From positions 163,887 through 227,886 of the forward strand of contig NZ_JBQHUF010000004.1 in the NCBI RefSeq assembly GCF_052065355.1: a stretch of DNA of 64,000 nt, in the 5' to 3' direction. The notes under the pieces were generated by a model, which saw nothing but the letters and a program-made list of their open reading frames with translations, had not been told where the DNA came from and made no database searches. The position numbers and the translations under genes are program-made. Each line of letters begins with the position of its first letter. Positions within the stretch are counted from its first letter, which is position 1. Positions 8,711 to 16,371 of this stretch are shown here, piece after piece. Source of the stretch: Flavonifractor sp052065355 (GTDB lineage: Bacteria > Bacillota > Clostridia > Oscillospirales > Oscillospiraceae).

Positions 8711-9598
8711 ATGATTTCCAACCCAGCCAAAGCGCGGGAGATCCGTCCCGCGTCCCACGCCCCGACTCTGGACGGTCTGCTGACCCTCTCCTCCGCCCGG
8801 GTGCTGACCCTGCCCTCCGGCGGCAGCCACACAGGCTACGCCGGGGATCTGTGCTGCTGTGTTCTGACCCCGGTCCAGGGCACCCTGACGGTCTCCTCCT
8901 ACGCCCGCAGCGACGTATTGTCCCAGGGCCAGGCGCTGGCCCTCTGGCAGTGTGGGGAGTTCTCCGCCCAGTCGGTGGGAGACGGGGTATACATGCTGGT
9001 CCAGCTCCGGGGCGAGCTGCCTGGCCGGCTGCTGGCGGGCCGGCTCACCGACGGTGCCGCCCTGTTCCCCAAAGGCGGGGCAGCGGTGCGGGAAGCGGTG
9101 CTCTCCCTCTGCGTGCTGGAGGACGAGCATCCTCCGGTGAGCGGGACCTCCGCATCCGCCTACGCCTACACCATGCTCACCAACCTCATTGCCGGTCCCT
9201 CCGCCGCCGCGGACAAGGCGGCGGAAGCGCCACTCTCCCCTCTGGTGGAGGCGGCGGTGGGCATTATTCAGGAGGAATTTCCCTTCCTGGAGGGGCTGGA
9301 CGAGCTGGCGGAGCGGCTGGAGGTATCCAAGCCCCACCTCATCCGCACCTTTACCAAGCAGACCGGTGTATCCCCCGGGCGGTACATCACCCACCTGCGG
9401 ATCGAATATGCCAAGCTGCTGCTCCGGGGAGAGGACCCCTCCATCACCTATGTGGCGGAGGCCTCCGGCTTTGCCAACGCCAATTACTTCGCCAAGGTAT
9501 TCCGCCGGGAGACCGGCATGTCCCCCAGCGAATACACCGAAACGGCGCCTCACCAGGAGCGGAAGGGACCTCCGAAGCGGGACCCCTTCCTGTGGTAG
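8711..9598 (+). CDS. AraC-family transcriptional regulator
   Basis: A 295-residue protein. The last ~100 residues form the double helix-turn-helix: LDELAERLEVSKPHLIRTFT, then a second one around ITYVAEASGFANANYFAKVF and RRETGMSPSEY. The N-terminal ~190 residues would form the effector domain but show no cupin motif that I can name. The start is ATG 8711 with GGAGG (8698-8702) 8 bases upstream. The position between the ABC ATPase and the binding-protein operon suggests control of alpha-galactoside uptake; the inverted repeat at 9765-9827 is a candidate site. Whether it activates or represses is not visible. Confidence 0.88.
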   Translation: MISNPAKAREIRPASHAPTLDGLLTLSSARVLTLPSGGSHTGYAGDLCCCVLTPVQGTLTVSSYARSDVLSQGQALALWQCGEFSAQSVGDGVYMLVQLRGELPGRLLAGRLTDGAALFPKGGAAVREAVLSLCVLEDEHPPVSGTSASAYAYTMLTNLIAGPSAAADKAAEAPLSPLVEAAVGIIQEEFPFLEGLDELAERLEVSKPHLIRTFTKQTGVSPGRYITHLRIEYAKLLLRGEDPSITYVAEASGFANANYFAKVFRRETGMSPSEYTETAPHQERKGPPKRDPFLW

Positions 9599-9764
9599 GC
9601 GGCCATACACAGCACATTATGATATATTGAATCCATGAGTTTTTTTATTTTTCCGCCGCGGCTCTTGGAGCCAATTATTACATCTTCCTAATAGATTCCA
9701 GCACTTTTCGGCCTATTGCACAAAAAACTACCCTTCATAATCAATATTTTAACGAAAATGTTTC

Positions 9765-9827
9765 AAATATACCCAAATGTCGTTTCATATGCGCACAAGG
9801 CGCTTTGTCCGACACTTGGGTATATTT
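9765..9827. promoter_or_regulatory. Long inverted repeat, candidate operator of the sugar transport operon
   Basis: Eighteen bases at 9765-9782 (AAATATACCCAAATGTCG) are repeated in reverse complement at 9810-9827 with one mismatch; 27 bases separate the arms. In addition ATATTTTAACG occurs as a direct repeat at 9744-9754 and 9822-9832. The pair lies just before the promoter at 9844-9871 inside the AT-rich 347-base gap (9599-9945) that otherwise holds no gene. Two sites in opposite orientation fit an AraC- or LacI-type regulator (inference). Confidence 0.6.
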
Positions 9828-9843
9828 TAACGGTACACTTTCA

Positions 9844-9871
9844 TTTACAGTTTAGACATATTTATTATACT
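9844..9871 (+). promoter_or_regulatory. Promoter of the binding-protein/permease operon
   Basis: TTTACA (9844-9849) and TATACT (9866-9871) with a 16-base spacer, 75 bases before the ATG at 9946. Confidence 0.6.
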
Positions 9872-9945
9872 ATGAATACAATTCCACGGCGCCCAGTTCC
9901 GGCGCCGCCGCAAGTGCCAACGATCAGAAGAGGAGGAGAGATGTC

Positions 9946-11232
9946 ATGAAAAAAGCAGCGCGCGTGTTGGCCCTGCTGCTCACAGCAGTGCTGATGCTGC
10001 CGCTCTCCGGATGTGGCTCGTCAGACGGAAAGACCCATCTGACGTTCCAGATCTGGGACGTGGCCCAGCGAGACGGCATGCAGGCCATGTGTGATGCGTA
10101 TACCCAAAACGTGAACCCCGATGTGGTCATCGAGGTCCAGGTCACCAGCTGGAGCGAGTACTGGACCAAGCTGGAGGCCGCCGCCGAGAGCAACACCCTG
10201 CCGGATCTGTTCTGGATGCACACCGACCAGATCCTGTACTACTCCGAATTCGGGATGCTGGCCGATGTCACCGACCTGTTCCCCTATGAGGAGCATTACA
10301 GCGAGATCTCCATCAGCAATGCTCAGGGCTCCGACGGCCGGATGTACGGCGTGCCCAAGGACAAGGACAACATCTGCCTGATCTACAACAAGGAGATGTT
10401 TGACGCCGCCGGGGTGGCCTACCCTGACGAGACCTGGACCTGGGACGACCTGATTTCCGCCTCCCAGGCCATCTACGACGCCACCGGGAACTACGGCTAC
10501 ATGGCCTACAACGACGAGCAGCTGGGCTACCACAACTTCGTCTATCAGAACGGCGGCTGCATCCTCACCGAGGACAAGACCAAGGGCGGCTTTGACCAGG
10601 AGGCCACCCGGGAGGCCGTGAAATTCTACGTAAACCTGCAGAGCTACGACTGGTGCCCCGACCAGGCCTACTTCGCCGAGACCACCCCCGGTACCGCCTT
10701 CTTCTCCGAAAAGGGCGCCATGTTCCTGGAGGGCAGCTGGAACCTGCTGGCCCAGATGGGCAACTATCCCGACATGGTGGGCAAGTGGGACGTAGCCGTG
10801 CTGCCTACCGCCCCCAACCCCGTCAGCGGTGACGGCCGGGCCACCATCTCCAACGGTCTGACCTACGCCACCGGCGCCCACGGCAAGAACCTGGAGATCG
10901 CCCTGGACGTTCTGAAATACTTTGCCGGCGAGGAGGCCCAGCGGATCCAGGGCGAGTCCGGCGCCGCCATTCCCGCCTACGAGGGACTGGAGGACACCTG
11001 GATCAGTGCCTTTGACAAGTTCGACTACAAGCTGAACCTGGAAGAGGCCATCATGAGCCAGTTCGATTACTGCGTACAGTACGTCAACAACTCCGCCCGT
11101 CCCAAGTGGAAGAGCGGCGTGGTGGATATCATGACCAGCATCTACAACGGCTCGGTGGACATTGATACCGGCCTGGACCAGATCCAGAACCTGATCAACA
11201 CCGAGACCGCCAAAAAGCTGGCCGATTCCTGA
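9946..11232 (+). CDS. Sugar ABC transporter substrate-binding lipoprotein
   Basis: A 428-residue extracytoplasmic protein. The N-terminus is a lipoprotein signal (MKKAARVLALLLTAVL) with lipobox LSGC at 20-23, so Cys23 would be lipidated. The rest follows cluster B (MalE/UgpB-type) binding proteins: LTFQIWDVAQRDGMQAM at the start, DLFWMHTDQILYY, GVPKDKDNICLIYNKEMFDAAGV and a GAMFLEGSWNL segment near the binding site. It captures an oligosaccharide and hands it to the two permeases encoded directly downstream (15-base gaps). With GH36 alpha-galactosidase next in line, raffinose, stachyose or melibiose are likely ligands (inference). AGGAGGAG precedes ATG 9946. Confidence 0.93.
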   Translation: MKKAARVLALLLTAVLMLPLSGCGSSDGKTHLTFQIWDVAQRDGMQAMCDAYTQNVNPDVVIEVQVTSWSEYWTKLEAAAESNTLPDLFWMHTDQILYYSEFGMLADVTDLFPYEEHYSEISISNAQGSDGRMYGVPKDKDNICLIYNKEMFDAAGVAYPDETWTWDDLISASQAIYDATGNYGYMAYNDEQLGYHNFVYQNGGCILTEDKTKGGFDQEATREAVKFYVNLQSYDWCPDQAYFAETTPGTAFFSEKGAMFLEGSWNLLAQMGNYPDMVGKWDVAVLPTAPNPVSGDGRATISNGLTYATGAHGKNLEIALDVLKYFAGEEAQRIQGESGAAIPAYEGLEDTWISAFDKFDYKLNLEEAIMSQFDYCVQYVNNSARPKWKSGVVDIMTSIYNGSVDIDTGLDQIQNLINTETAKKLADS

Positions 11233-11247
11233 GAGGAGGGGTGACAC

Positions 11248-12144
11248 GTGGGAAAAAAGGCAATGCGCCTGTCCGCCGCCGCACGGCGGGAACAGAACTG
11301 GGGCTACATTATGATCGCCCCTACCATCATCGGCCTGATCGTGCTCAACCTGTGGCCGTTTGTGCAGACCATCTACACCAGCTTCTGTGAGCACCTGGGC
11401 TTCGGTCACTACAAGTTCATCGGCATCGGCAACTACGTAGAAATGTTCCAGAGCCCTGAGGTCTGGCGGGCCACCTGGAATACCATCCTGTTCTGCATCC
11501 TCACCGTGCCTGTGGGACTGTTCCTGTCCCTGCTGGTGGCCATGATGCTCAACGCCAAGATCCGCGGCAAGGGCATTTTCCGCACCATCTTCTTCCTGCC
11601 CATGGTGTGCGCCCCCGCCGCCATCACCATGGTGTGGCGCTGGATCTTCAACAGCGACTACGGCATCCTCAACCAGCTGCTGGGCACCAACATCAACTGG
11701 ATCACCGATTCCAGATTCGTCATGATCGCCTGCGCCATCGTGGCCATCTGGAGCAACATCGGCTACGACGCGGTGCTGCTGCTGGCCGGCCTGCAGAACA
11801 TCTCCAAGAGCTACTATGAGGCCGCCGAGATCGACGGCACCAGCAAGATCAACCAGTTCCTGCAGATCACCCTGCCCATGGTCTCCCCCACCCTGTTCGT
11901 GGTGATGATCATGCGGCTCATGTCCTCCATCAAGGTGTACGATCTGATTTATATGATGGTGGAGGATACCAACCCGGCATTGACATCGGTGCAAAGCCTG
12001 ATGTACCTGTTCTACCGTGAGACCTTCGTGGCCGGCAGCCGCGGCTACGGCGCCGCTATCGTGGTGTGGACCGTGGTCCTCATCGGCGCCATCACCGTCA
12101 TCCAGTTCATCGGCCAGAAAAAGTGGGTCAACTACGACGTGTAA
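11248..12144 (+). CDS. Sugar ABC transporter permease (MalF/UgpA type)
   Basis: A 298-residue inner-membrane protein with six predicted helices. The EAA loop that docks the ATPase is visible as YYEAAEIDGTSKINQFLQI, followed by TLPMVSPTL. GTG 11248 is chosen as the start because GAGGAGGGG lies directly upstream. It pairs with the MalG-type permease 15 bases downstream and with the lipoprotein upstream to form the membrane channel of one importer. Confidence 0.92.
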   Translation: MGKKAMRLSAAARREQNWGYIMIAPTIIGLIVLNLWPFVQTIYTSFCEHLGFGHYKFIGIGNYVEMFQSPEVWRATWNTILFCILTVPVGLFLSLLVAMMLNAKIRGKGIFRTIFFLPMVCAPAAITMVWRWIFNSDYGILNQLLGTNINWITDSRFVMIACAIVAIWSNIGYDAVLLLAGLQNISKSYYEAAEIDGTSKINQFLQITLPMVSPTLFVVMIMRLMSSIKVYDLIYMMVEDTNPALTSVQSLMYLFYRETFVAGSRGYGAAIVVWTVVLIGAITVIQFIGQKKWVNYDV

Positions 12145-12159
12145 GGGAGGGGAATACCG

Positions 12160-12999
12160 ATGAAACAGAGTTCTATGCGCAATATGAAGCGGCTGACCAC
12201 CACCCTTACTTACGTGTTCCTGATCCTGGGCGCCATCATCATGATCTTCCCCTTCGTGTGGATGATCCTCACCAGCTTCAAGACCCAGACGGAGAGCATG
12301 CAGATCCCTCCCGTCATTTTCCCCTCCCAGTGGAATCTGGACAACTTCGTTGACGCCATCGCATCCCTGCCCTTCGTCAACATGTACGTCAACACCGCGC
12401 TGATGATCCTCTTCCGTGTCATCTGCGCCGTGGTGTTCAGCTCCATGGCGGGCTACGCCTTCGCCAAGCTGAATTTCCGGGGCAAAAACATCCTGTTCGG
12501 CCTGATCCTGGTCCAGATGTCCCTGCCCTCCCAGATCTTCATCCTGCCCCAGTATCAGATGGTGGCCAAGATGGGCATGGCCAACACCGTGTTCGCCCTG
12601 GTGTTCCCCGGCATCGTCTCCGCCTTCGGCACCTTCTTCCTGCGGCAGACCTACATGGGCATCCCCACCGAGATCGGCGAGGCCGCCTGCCTGGATGGGT
12701 GCAACCAGTTCGAGACCTTCGTCAAGGTCATGTTCCCCCTGACCGGCACCTCGGTGGCCGCCCTGACTATCTTTACCGCCGTGTTCGCTTACGGCGACCT
12801 GATGTGGCCTCTGGTGGTCAACTCCGACCTGAAGATGATGACCCTGTCCTCCGGTCTCGCCACCCTCCGCGGCCAGTTCTCCACCAACTTCCCCGTCCTG
12901 ATGGCGGGCAGCCTGCTGGCCATGCTGCCCATGGTGATCCTGTACATGATCTTCCAGCGCCAGTTCATCGAAGGCATCGCCAACACAGGCGGAAAATAA
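12160..12999 (+). CDS. Sugar ABC transporter permease (MalG/UgpE type)
   Basis: A 279-residue membrane protein with six hydrophobic segments. The EAA loop appears as IGEAACLDGCNQFETFVKV with the following MFPLTGTS, slightly degenerate compared with the usual EAAxxDGA. FVWMILTSFKTQTE at the first helix and FQRQFIEGIANTGGK at the end are typical for MalG-type subunits. It is the last gene of the transport operon; the alpha-galactosidase gene follows after 168 bases with its own promoter. Confidence 0.92.
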   Translation: MKQSSMRNMKRLTTTLTYVFLILGAIIMIFPFVWMILTSFKTQTESMQIPPVIFPSQWNLDNFVDAIASLPFVNMYVNTALMILFRVICAVVFSSMAGYAFAKLNFRGKNILFGLILVQMSLPSQIFILPQYQMVAKMGMANTVFALVFPGIVSAFGTFFLRQTYMGIPTEIGEAACLDGCNQFETFVKVMFPLTGTSVAALTIFTAVFAYGDLMWPLVVNSDLKMMTLSSGLATLRGQFSTNFPVLMAGSLLAMLPMVILYMIFQRQFIEGIANTGGK

Positions 13000-13092
13000 T
13001 CTGTCCGCTCCCGTTTTGCGGCAGCCTCTGCACTGGTTCCTCACCGTCCTGCCGGGGCTGCCGCACTTTCTTGCAAAATTTTCGGAGCGCTC

Positions 13093-13121
13093 TTGCATCT
13101 CACCAGAATATCGCTTAGAAT
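13093..13121 (+). promoter_or_regulatory. Promoter of the alpha-galactosidase gene
   Basis: TTGCAT (13093-13098) and TAGAAT (13116-13121) with a 17-base spacer, 46 bases before ATG 13168. A second CTTGCA lies about 20 bases upstream and could be part of a regulator site. Confidence 0.6.
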
Positions 13122-13167
13122 GGTTGGGCTGTATTCCACATAGATCTTTCTTTGCGAGGAGTTTTCT

Positions 13168-15354
13168 ATGATTATCCAAGATAATAAAGCCCGGGTCTTT
13201 ACTCTTCAGACCCGTCATACTACTTATCAGCTTAAGGCGGATGAGAACGGCGTCCTGCTCCACACCTATTATGGACCCAAGGTCCGGGGCGGCGATCTCT
13301 CCCGGCTGATCCGCTGCGCCGACCGGGGCTTTTCTCCCAACCCCAGCGAGGTGGGAAACGACCGCACCTACTCCCTGGACACCCTGCCGCAGGAGTATTC
13401 CGGCTCGGGAGCCGGTGACTTCCGCCTGCCCTCCCTGGAGCTGGAGCTGCCCGACGGCAGCCGGGTGGCCGACCTGCGGTACGTGGACGCAAAGGTGCAG
13501 AGCGGAAAATACAATCTGGAGGGCATGCCCGCCTTCTTCGGCGCCGCCGAGGACGCGGACACCCTGACGGTCACCCTGGAGGACCAGACCGCCCATGTCC
13601 GGGTGGAGCTGCTCTACGGCGTATTTGAGGAACTGGATCTGATCACCCGGGCCGCCCGGGTGGTGAACTGCGGAGAGACGCCGGTCCGGCTGTACCGGGC
13701 TGCCTCCCTGTGCCTGGACTTCCCCAGCGCCGACCTGGACTTCATCACCTTTGACGGCGGCCACGTAAAGGAGCGGAGCCTCCACCGCACCCGGCTGCGC
13801 CCCGGCATCCAGTCTGTGGGCAGCATCCGGGGCATCTCCAGCCACCAGCACAACCCCTTCGTGATGCTGTGCGAGCCTGACGCCGACGAGGACCACGGCA
13901 CCTGCTACGGAGCCGCCCTGCTGTACAGCGGCAACTTTGAGGCCGCCGCGGAGCGCTGCCAGTTTGAGGACGCCCGGCTGACCCTGGGCATCCACCCCTT
14001 CCACTTCTGCTGGACGCTGGAGCCCGGCCAAGCCTTTACCACTCCGGAGGCCGCCCTGATCTGCTCTCCCAACGGCTTTGGCCAGATGAGCCGGCAGTTC
14101 CACCGCGCCGTCCGGGCCCATCTGCTGCGGGACGTGTGGCAAAACCGGCGTAAGCCGGTCATGGTCAACAGCTGGGAGGCCTTCTACTTTGATTACGACC
14201 ACGAGCGCCTGATCCGGTTCGCCAAGGAATCCGCCGCTCTGGGCATCGAGCTCTTCGTCCTGGACGACGGCTGGTTCGGCCACCGGAACGACGACTGCAG
14301 CAGCCTGGGCGACTGGTGGGTCAATGAGAAAAAGCTGCCCGGCGGCCTGGGCGCCCTGTCCCGGGAGATCAACGCCCTGGGCATGGAATTCGGCCTGTGG
14401 ATCGAGCCGGAAATGGTGTCCGAGGACAGCCAGCTCTATCAGGAGCATCCCGACTGGGTCCTCAATCCCACCGGCCGGCCCTACACCCGGGGCCGCTACC
14501 AGCTGGTGCTGGACTATACCCGGGAAGAGGTCCGGGAATATATCTTCCAGTCCCTGCAAAAACTGATGGACGACGCCAACATCGCCTATCTGAAGTGGGA
14601 CATGAACCGGGTGCTGGCCCAGGTGTGGTCCGCCGGCCTGCCCGGCGACCGGCAGGGCGAGATCTACCACCGCTACGTGCTGGGCGTCTACGACCTGCTG
14701 GAGCGGATCCGGCAGGCCAACCCCAACACCCTCATTGAGGGCTGTTCCGGCGGCGGCGGCCGGTTCGACATGGGCATGCTGTACTACACCCCCCAGATCT
14801 GGTGCAGCGACAACACCGACGCCATCGACCGGCTGTCCATCCAGTACGGCACCTCCTTCGCCTATCCCCCCGCCACCATGGGAGCTCACGTCTCCGCCGT
14901 GCCCAACGAGCAGACCGGCCGCAGCGTGCCGCTGGAGACCCGGGGCACCGTGGCCCTGTCGGGCACCTTCGGCTATGAGATGGACATGGGCACCCTGTCC
15001 GAGGAGGAGAAGGCCCTGGTGCTCCGGCAGATCCGGGATTATCAGGAGAGCTATGATCTGATCCAGACCGGCGATTACTACCGGCTGTCCGCCCCCTCTG
15101 CCGACGGGGCGCCTACCGCCTGGCTCCACGCGGCCTCCGACAAGCGCACCGCGCTGCTGTGCGTGGTGTCCGGCCAGGTCCACGCCGGCCCGCCCTTCCG
15201 TCGGGTGAAGCTGCGGGGTCTGGACCCCGACCTCCAGTACCGGGTGACCGGCGACGATACCCCGTGGCCCGGTGACGTACTGATGCAGGCGGGCTACCCC
15301 CTTCCCATGCTGGGAGAATATCAGAGCCTCCGTCTCTGGCTGAAGGCAGAATAA
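13168..15354 (+). CDS. GH36 alpha-galactosidase
   Basis: A 728-residue cytosolic enzyme of usual GH36 length with N-terminal beta-sandwich, central TIM barrel and short C-terminal beta domain. The nucleophile Asp478 sits in YLKWDMNR and the acid/base Asp548 in WCSDNTDAI. Other family marks are LFVLDDGWFGHRNDD, FGLWIEPEMVS and EGCSGGGGRFD. It removes terminal alpha-1,6-galactose from raffinose-type sugars or melibiose after import. No signal peptide is present, so it acts in the cytoplasm. GAGGAG precedes ATG 13168. It has its own promoter and terminator and lies between the transporter operon and a second AraC regulator on the opposite strand, a classic arrangement for alpha-galactoside loci. 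Confidence 0.95.
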   Translation: MIIQDNKARVFTLQTRHTTYQLKADENGVLLHTYYGPKVRGGDLSRLIRCADRGFSPNPSEVGNDRTYSLDTLPQEYSGSGAGDFRLPSLELELPDGSRVADLRYVDAKVQSGKYNLEGMPAFFGAAEDADTLTVTLEDQTAHVRVELLYGVFEELDLITRAARVVNCGETPVRLYRAASLCLDFPSADLDFITFDGGHVKERSLHRTRLRPGIQSVGSIRGISSHQHNPFVMLCEPDADEDHGTCYGAALLYSGNFEAAAERCQFEDARLTLGIHPFHFCWTLEPGQAFTTPEAALICSPNGFGQMSRQFHRAVRAHLLRDVWQNRRKPVMVNSWEAFYFDYDHERLIRFAKESAALGIELFVLDDGWFGHRNDDCSSLGDWWVNEKKLPGGLGALSREINALGMEFGLWIEPEMVSEDSQLYQEHPDWVLNPTGRPYTRGRYQLVLDYTREEVREYIFQSLQKLMDDANIAYLKWDMNRVLAQVWSAGLPGDRQGEIYHRYVLGVYDLLERIRQANPNTLIEGCSGGGGRFDMGMLYYTPQIWCSDNTDAIDRLSIQYGTSFAYPPATMGAHVSAVPNEQTGRSVPLETRGTVALSGTFGYEMDMGTLSEEEKALVLRQIRDYQESYDLIQTGDYYRLSAPSADGAPTAWLHAASDKRTALLCVVSGQVHAGPPFRRVKLRGLDPDLQYRVTGDDTPWPGDVLMQAGYPLPMLGEYQSLRLWLKAE

Positions 15355-15359
15355 GCAGA

Positions 15360-15400
15360 AGAGAGCTGGCCACAACTCCGCGGCCAGCTCTCTGTTTTTC
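15360..15400 (+). terminator. Terminator between alpha-galactosidase and convergent AraC gene
   Basis: AGAGAGCTGGCC (15360-15371) pairs perfectly with 15382-15393, followed by GTTTTTC. The same hairpin could end the convergent AraC transcript, but no T-run is present on that side. Confidence 0.88.
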
Positions 15401-15411
15401 CATGAACTTGT

Positions 15412-16269
15412 TCAGGCGTGGTGCTTTCTGTTCTGGGCCCGCCACTTCTGGGGCGGAACGCCGTAGTGCTTCTTGAAGGCCCGGGAGAAGTGGAACTGGT
15501 TGGAATATCCGCAGCGGACGGCGATCTCACTGATGGGAGCGTTGCTGCTGCACATCAGCTCCGCCGCCTTGGCCAGACGCACCCGGATCAGAAATTCCTG
15601 GGGCGGACAGCCCACGTTATCCTTAAACAGCTTGCTGAAATAGCTGCGGTTGAGGCGGCAGGCGTCGGCCACCTCCTCCACCGTCAGGTTCCGCTGATAG
15701 TTCTGCTCGATGTAGTTGACCGCCTCCTGGATGTAGAAGTCCTTGAGCTGATTCTCCTGGGCGCTCACCCGGGTGGAGGAGGACTGCATCAGCGCATCCA
15801 CAAACAGGCACAGGTAGCCGATCAAATGGAGGGCGGAGGCATCGGAGTGCTCGGCGATATAGAGCATCAGGTCCCGGACCTGGGCGCTCTGGGCCTCGTC
15901 GTCCGCCCGGTAGATGGGCTGGGCGGCGGTCAGTCCGGCGTAGCGCAGGGATTCCGAGGCCCGCAGGCCGTCGAATTCCACCCAGACATACTTCCAGGGA
16001 TCGTGCTCGTCAGCAAAATAGGTGTTGATCAGGCCGGGACAGATCAGAAAGCCCTGGCCCGCCTGGATCTCATACCGGCGGGTGGTGACGCCGTCCTCGG
16101 CGGTGGCGTCCAGGGAGCCCCGCCCGGAAATGACATAGTGGAACAGATAGTGGTTCCGGATGAAGGGGCCGAAGGACTGCAGGGGAGCGCACTGCTCATA
16201 GCCGTACTGATAGATCCGCAGGTCCAGAAAGTTTTCATTCGGAAAGATGGAAAAAGAGAAATCTCCCAT
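15412..16269 (-). CDS. AraC-family regulator with N-terminal cupin (MsmR/RafR-like)
   Basis: A 285-residue protein. Residues ~20-130 look like the AraC ligand-binding cupin (HYVISGRGSL, GQGFLICPGLINTYF, WKYVWVEFDG), and the C-terminal ~100 residues form the double helix-turn-helix (VEEVADACRLNRSYFSKLFK; ISEIAVRCGYSNQFHFSRAF; FKKHYGVPPQKWR). This layout is common for activators of melibiose, raffinose and other oligosaccharide loci in Firmicutes. GGAGGGAG precedes ATG 16269. It is a second candidate, besides the gene at 8711, for binding the inverted repeat at 9765-9827. Confidence 0.9.
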   Translation of the reverse strand: MGDFSFSIFPNENFLDLRIYQYGYEQCAPLQSFGPFIRNHYLFHYVISGRGSLDATAEDGVTTRRYEIQAGQGFLICPGLINTYFADEHDPWKYVWVEFDGLRASESLRYAGLTAAQPIYRADDEAQSAQVRDLMLYIAEHSDASALHLIGYLCLFVDALMQSSSTRVSAQENQLKDFYIQEAVNYIEQNYQRNLTVEEVADACRLNRSYFSKLFKDNVGCPPQEFLIRVRLAKAAELMCSSNAPISEIAVRCGYSNQFHFSRAFKKHYGVPPQKWRAQNRKHHA

Positions 16270-16371
16270 CGCTCTCCCTCCGTTCTATCAGAATTTGTCT
16301 TCAGTATAACACAGATAGAGCAGAAAGGCACCTGATTTTCTCAGCAGAGCATACAGGAAAGGAGGGCTTTC

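Noticed and set aside
10021..15375. Minus-strand open frame of about 1780 codons opposite the sugar operon
   Set aside because: It overlaps three or more well-supported plus-strand genes, lacks start signals and translates to Gly/His/Gln-rich sequence typical of antisense frames.
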